DNA of 57,714 nt from Emticicia aquatilis (GTDB lineage Bacteria > Bacteroidota > Bacteroidia > Cytophagales > Spirosomataceae). Numbering within the stretch: the first letter of the stretch is position 1; each line of letters starts with the position of its first letter. The notes below the pieces were generated by a model, which was not told where the DNA came from, made no database searches, and saw only the letters and a list, made by a program, of their open reading frames with translations. The stretch covers positions 1-57,714 of the forward strand of contig NZ_BMKK01000019.1 of the NCBI RefSeq assembly GCF_014644295.1. The letters are read 5' to 3'. The translations under genes and the position numbers were made by a program. Below are positions 55,170 to 57,714 of the stretch, piece after piece.

Positions 55170-55787
55170 GATGGTTCACGCAAGTCTTTTTATCTGCTCT
55201 TTTTAGTTTTTTTCGACAACGCCAAAATCAAAAATCTCAGCGTTCTTTTAGCATTTAAAACATAAGACTTAAAAACTTTTTTGCCTGTTCTACGCTGTCA
55301 AATTTCAGACTTAAAAGACTTTTTTGCGGTTGTTTTTTTAGTATTTTTCTCGCAAGTTTTGCTATTTTTTACTCTTTTCGCTATTTTTATAAAGTTTTCA
55401 AGACTTTTGCGACAAGCAGAAATCGCTGGTTTTTTCATTTTTTCAAACGCATAGTTTCCTGCGACAAGACATCGTTTTGGTAGTTTTTTTTAGGTTTTCT
55501 GCTCGCAAAGTTACCCTTCGACAAGTTCTCTGAGTGGTAGTTTCGCAACTTTTTCTCCGAAAATCAAATTATTTCTCAACTCATTTGCTTTTTTAGATTT
55601 TTCCGTGCAAATTTACTTGCGGCAGCTAACTTTACTGGCTTGGGTTCGTTGGCGTGCGGCTGTCCTTCGGACAGCATATCAGAGCGGTCGCTAAGTTTGC
55701 TTAATTCCAACTCTTGCAAGTGCGTAAAAATTTGATAATCAATTAATTAACTCAAAATAAAATTCCAATCATCGCACTTGCGGGTTG
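55164..55787 (+). ncRNA. Cassette 7: gene-less cassette, possible RNA or relic
   Basis: 624 bp with no open frame beyond about 30 codons on either strand that looks coding. The first 200 bp (for example GGTTCACGCAAGTC, ATCAAAAATCTCAGCG, AAACATAAGACTTAAA, TTTGCGGTTGTTTTTTTAG) recur nearly unchanged at the start of cassette 10 (57513-57714). A type A tail with a 7-bp hairpin GCTGTCC/GGACAGC (55659-55675) follows. Conservation of a non-coding cassette in two copies suggests a recent duplication, or selection on an RNA. Confidence 0.5.
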
Positions 55788-55793
55788 TTGGAA
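55706..55793 (+). repeat. attC-like site 7 (compensatory L-box)
   Basis: TCCAAC (55706-55711), spacer TCTT, L-box GCAAGTGCG pairing exactly with CGCACTTGC, spacer GGGTT, core GTTGGAA (55787-55793). The L-box sequence differs from all other sites, but pairing is kept. Confidence 0.8.
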
Positions 55794-55856
55794 ACGTGGA
55801 CAAAAATATACTTTAAAGTACAAACCTTTGGTTTGACTTTTAATAATTTTCATAGC

Positions 55857-56236
55857 ATGAAAAAAACAAGCTGGCTTATGGTATATGTTTATTTATAATA
55901 GCAAGTGTTTTATTGCATCATTATCATAATGATTATAAATTATCCTCTTGTAGCAGAATCACAATAGCTACTATTACAGGACGTTCAGGCGGAATGACTA
56001 CATCAAAAACATTGACATATTCATTTAAATATAAAGGACATGAGTTTTCAGGTTCTGATGGTGAAGGGTTGAAAGATTATAAATCATTTATGGAATTTAA
56101 CATTAATGAAAAGAAAAGATACTTTGTAAAGTTTGCTTGTGATGACCTTGATGTTTCAAAACTAATATGGAATATACCTGTGCCTGACACATTGAAAAAT
56201 ATTCCACTTAATGGCTGGGATAAAATTCCTTTGTAA
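55857..56236 (+). pseudogene. Cassette 8 gene: small exported protein broken by a one-base slip in poly-A
   Basis: From ATG 55857 the frame stops after 13 codons (MKKTSWLMVYVYL). If the run of seven A after ATG had eight, the frame would read MKKNKLAYGICLFIIASVLL (a signal or anchor segment) and join the downstream open frame that runs from about 55913 to 56236 (HHYHNDYKLSSCS and on to KNIPLNGWDKIPL). The whole would be about 126 residues. The break may be a sequencing error, a true mutation, or a slippage switch. The family is not recognised. Confidence 0.6.
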
Positions 56237-56264
56237 TTAAAAGCGTTCTTTTTTATTAAGTTTT

Positions 56265-56542
56265 TTAAGTTCGGTTGACAAATTCAAAGCGAAGTTTTTA
56301 AGTGTAAATTCTCCGTAAAATTTCAAACGCATAGTCATTTTCGACATTTCCAATGCGTGGTATTCACTCAAATTTCACTCCAAAAAATAAATTCTTTTGC
56401 TTTTCATTTTCTTTTTTCAGAACTTGGTATGCAGATTTGGTGAGTGACATTCTATTAGAGCAGTTTCTACGCTTTTTTTCATCTTAGCACGCAGCTCTGT
56501 TGGTGGACATCAAATCGGAACGGTTCGCTAAGTTGGTTTGTC
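56265..56542 (+). repeat. Conserved cassette tail 8 (type B)
   Basis: Very close to tail 4, including AGAACTTGGTATGCAG, AGCAGTTTCTACGCTTTTT, CTTAGCACGCAGCT and TTGGTGGACATCAAATCGG. Confidence 0.65.
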
Positions 56543-56630
56543 TCCAACACGAAGCATTATGTAAAGGCTTGATATTTAATCAATTAACTCTAAAATCACT
56601 CCAAAACCATCACAATGCTGGTCGTTGGAA
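56543..56630 (+). repeat. attC-like site 8
   Basis: TCCAAC (56543-56548), spacer ACGAA, L-box GCATTATG facing CACAATGC (bottom-strand T-G wobble), core GTTGGAA (56624-56630). 88 bp. Confidence 0.8.
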
Positions 56631-56643
56631 TTTTTTAAAACAT

Positions 56644-57090
56644 ATGATTCCAAAAAAAATAAAAATCTTACGCATTGAAGATTATCATACTCACTATATA
56701 GGTAAATTTGATAGTGGTAAACAATTTTTTGGATATGAACATTTTGTAAGTAAGCCTTCCATTAATGAAACAGAATGGCAAAAAAATCGTCATGAATATG
56801 TTGTTTTATATATCTTTGACAAAAATGGCAGCCTTGAATCATTCAAATATTGGTATGCTGGCACAACAGCAGAACTGAATTGTGATACTAATAAAAAACT
56901 TGACGAATTAGTAAAAAGTTTAGGTAAACTAAGATTCTGTAACATTAAAGTTGTACCATTCCAAATAGAAATAGATGGAATCACTTTTGGGCTTATTCCT
57001 AAAACAGATGATGATTATGAGAGAATTGAATTAGACCCAAGTAGCACAATAGCATTTAGTGAACCTTGGGATGGTGAATATGATACGTAA
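56644..57090 (+). CDS. Cassette 9 gene: soluble protein of unknown function
   Basis: 148 residues from ATG 56644, 13 bp after attC site 8; longer frames that run back into the attC are not used. No signal peptide. A mixed alpha/beta pattern with KIKILRIEDYHTHYIGKF, FKYWYAGTTAELNCD, KLDELVKSLGKLRFCNIKVV and an acidic end (PKTDDDYERIELDPSSTI). No family recognised. Probably cytoplasmic. Confidence 0.65.
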   Translation: MIPKKIKILRIEDYHTHYIGKFDSGKQFFGYEHFVSKPSINETEWQKNRHEYVVLYIFDKNGSLESFKYWYAGTTAELNCDTNKKLDELVKSLGKLRFCNIKVVPFQIEIDGITFGLIPKTDDDYERIELDPSSTIAFSEPWDGEYDT

Positions 57091-57094
57091 TAAA

Positions 57095-57428
57095 ATCGTA
57101 TGCTTCTTAAGTTTGGTCAAACTCAAAGTCTCGGTCGACGAGCAAAATTCACTGGGTTTTCAGTTTTTCAAACGCATAATTTTTGGCGGACAGGACAGCT
57201 TTTTGGCAGTTTTATTGGATTTTCTGCTCTCAAAGTGGGTTTGCGACAAGAAATCTGCGTGGTAGTTTCGCAACTTTTGTCCCAAATCTCAAAATTTCCA
57301 TGAACTCGTTTGCTTTTTTAGATTTTTGAGTGCAGATTTGCTTTCAGCAATTTAGTTGATGGGATGGGTTCGTTGGTGTGCTTGGTGTCTCGCGACACCA
57401 AATCAGAGCGGTCGCAAAGTTCCGAAGT
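57095..57428 (+). repeat. Conserved cassette tail 9 (type A)
   Basis: Type A blocks CAAAGTGGGTTTGCGACAAG, ACTCGTTTGCTTTTTTAG, GTTCGTTGGTGTGC and an 8-bp hairpin TTGGTGTC/GACACCAA (57382-57401) with loop TCGC instead of the TTTC of tail 5. Confidence 0.65.
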
Positions 57429-57518
57429 CCCAACACGAAAGCATTATGTAAAGGCTTGATAATTAACAAATTAACTCTAAAAACACTCCAAAAACCATCA
57501 TAATGCTGGTCGTTGGAA
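57429..57518 (+). repeat. attC-like site 9
   Basis: CCCAAC (57429-57434, a C for the usual T), spacer ACGAAA, L-box GCATTATG pairing exactly with CATAATGC, core GTTGGAA (57512-57518). 90 bp. Confidence 0.8.
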
Positions 57519-57714
57519 AAATTTCAACGCAAGTCTTTTTATTTGCTCTTTTTAGATTTTTGCAACAACACCAAAATCAAAAATCTCAGCGTTTTTTTTA
57601 GCATTTAAAACATAAGACTTAAAGACTTTTTTGCCTGTTCTACGCAGTCAAATTTCAGACTTAAAAGACTTTTTTGCGGTTGTTTTTTTAGTATTTTTCT
57701 CGCAAGTTTTGCTG
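57513..57714 (+). ncRNA. Cassette 10 (partial): second copy of the gene-less cassette
   Basis: About 200 bp to the window edge closely matching the beginning of cassette 7, with CAACGCAAGTC, ATCAAAAATCTCAGCG, AAACATAAGACTTAAA and TTTCTCGCAAGTTTTGCT. No gene visible; the rest lies outside the window. Confidence 0.5.

Larger units (their letters stand above)
43854..57714 (+). mobile_element. Integron-like cassette array with its recombinase
   Basis: A tyrosine recombinase gene, an attI-like core at 45487-45493 and ten consecutive cassettes on the plus strand. Each cassette ends in an 88-90 bp attC-like site bearing an inverse core YYYAAC (TCCAAC in seven sites) and a final GTTGGAA. By analogy with integrons, cassettes run from TTGGAA to G: 45488-46339, 46340-47158, 47159-48100, 48101-49448, 49449-50745, 50746-55163, 55164-55787, 55788-56624, 56625-57512 and 57513 onward. 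The array continues past the window. The recombinase lacks the I2 segment of IntI and points the same way as the cassettes. Confidence 0.82.

Noticed and set aside
56500-57090. A longer start for the cassette 9 gene
   Set aside because: The extension runs through tail 8 and attC site 8; ATG 56644 lies just after the attC core.
45400-57714. CRISPR array
   Set aside because: The repeats are 88-90 bp, have hairpin cores and are 0.6 to 4.4 kb apart with genes between; no short regular repeat-spacer pattern and no cas genes.
45400-57714. Insertion sequences or group II introns as the source of the tails
   Set aside because: No transposase or reverse transcriptase frame, no terminal inverted repeats with target duplications, and no recognisable intron domain V.
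1-57714. tRNA, rRNA or riboswitch
   Set aside because: I found no cloverleaf, rRNA or known riboswitch core by reading both strands; a covariance search would be needed to exclude them fully.

Overview
The window looks like chromosome of a Bacteroidota bacterium, most likely of the order Cytophagales (Spirosoma/Emticicia/Flectobacillus-type). The evidence is low G+C, no Shine-Dalgarno sequences, promoters with the Bacteroidota -7 motif TAnnTTTG, very large secreted proteins built of Ig-like or DUF11 repeats (two ending in a 3-coathanger stack), a TonB-dependent receptor with an N-terminal CarboxypepD-like domain, LytTR regulators, and DUF4369-thioredoxin proteins. No genus can be fixed from the sequence alone.

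Layout. 1-24 kb is mostly ordinary chromosome: the 3' end of a repeat adhesin, thyA, two paralogous small secreted proteins, an ABC transporter pair, a DUF4369/TlpA-like thioredoxin, a PIN toxin-antitoxin pair, a second small TlpA-like protein, a PspA-TerD-TerD stress operon, a PHP/PolX-family protein with a decayed polymerase site, a TonB-dependent receptor, mdh, a DUF1232 protein, tatA, a YhdJ-like (ATGCAT) methyltransferase with its presumed restriction enzyme directly upstream of gatA, an MltD-like lytic transglycosylase, and a Cas4-like nuclease. 25-41 kb is a cell-surface region: two tandemly duplicated DUF11 secreted proteins, a thioredoxin-family protein, a LytTR regulator with a 39-residue lipoprotein, and a 1,979-residue repeat protein holding fourteen 72-residue repeats. 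A LytS/LytT-like two-component pair follows at 40.9-43.5 kb.

43.85 kb to the window end is the most unusual part: an integron-like gene-cassette array. A tyrosine recombinase related to XerC/D and IntI, but without the extra I2 helix region of true integron integrases, is followed by an attI-like core (GTTGGAA, 45487-45493). After it come ten same-strand cassettes, the last cut by the window edge, separated by nine attC-like sites of 88-90 bp. Each site has an inverse core (YYYAAC), an unpaired spacer, an L-box stem, a loop of about 50 nt and a GTTGGAA core. The L-box stems show paired (compensatory) changes between sites. Each attC is preceded by a conserved non-coding tail of about 300 bp, which in several copies carries a second hairpin that also changes in a paired way. 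Cassette contents are mostly unrecognised proteins with membrane or export signals. They include a class III cyclase-like protein, a 4-kb four-gene cassette with a trypsin-like protease and a beta-barrel-like protein, a gene-less cassette present twice, and one gene broken by a one-base slip in a poly-A run.

How the parts may work together: the recombinase would capture and shuffle cassettes at the attI-like site, as in a chromosomal integron. It is encoded in the same direction as the cassettes, unlike most integrons. An integrase without I2 serving attC-like hairpins is the main candidate for an undescribed system. These functional statements are inferences from sequence; nothing here was tested by database search or folding software.
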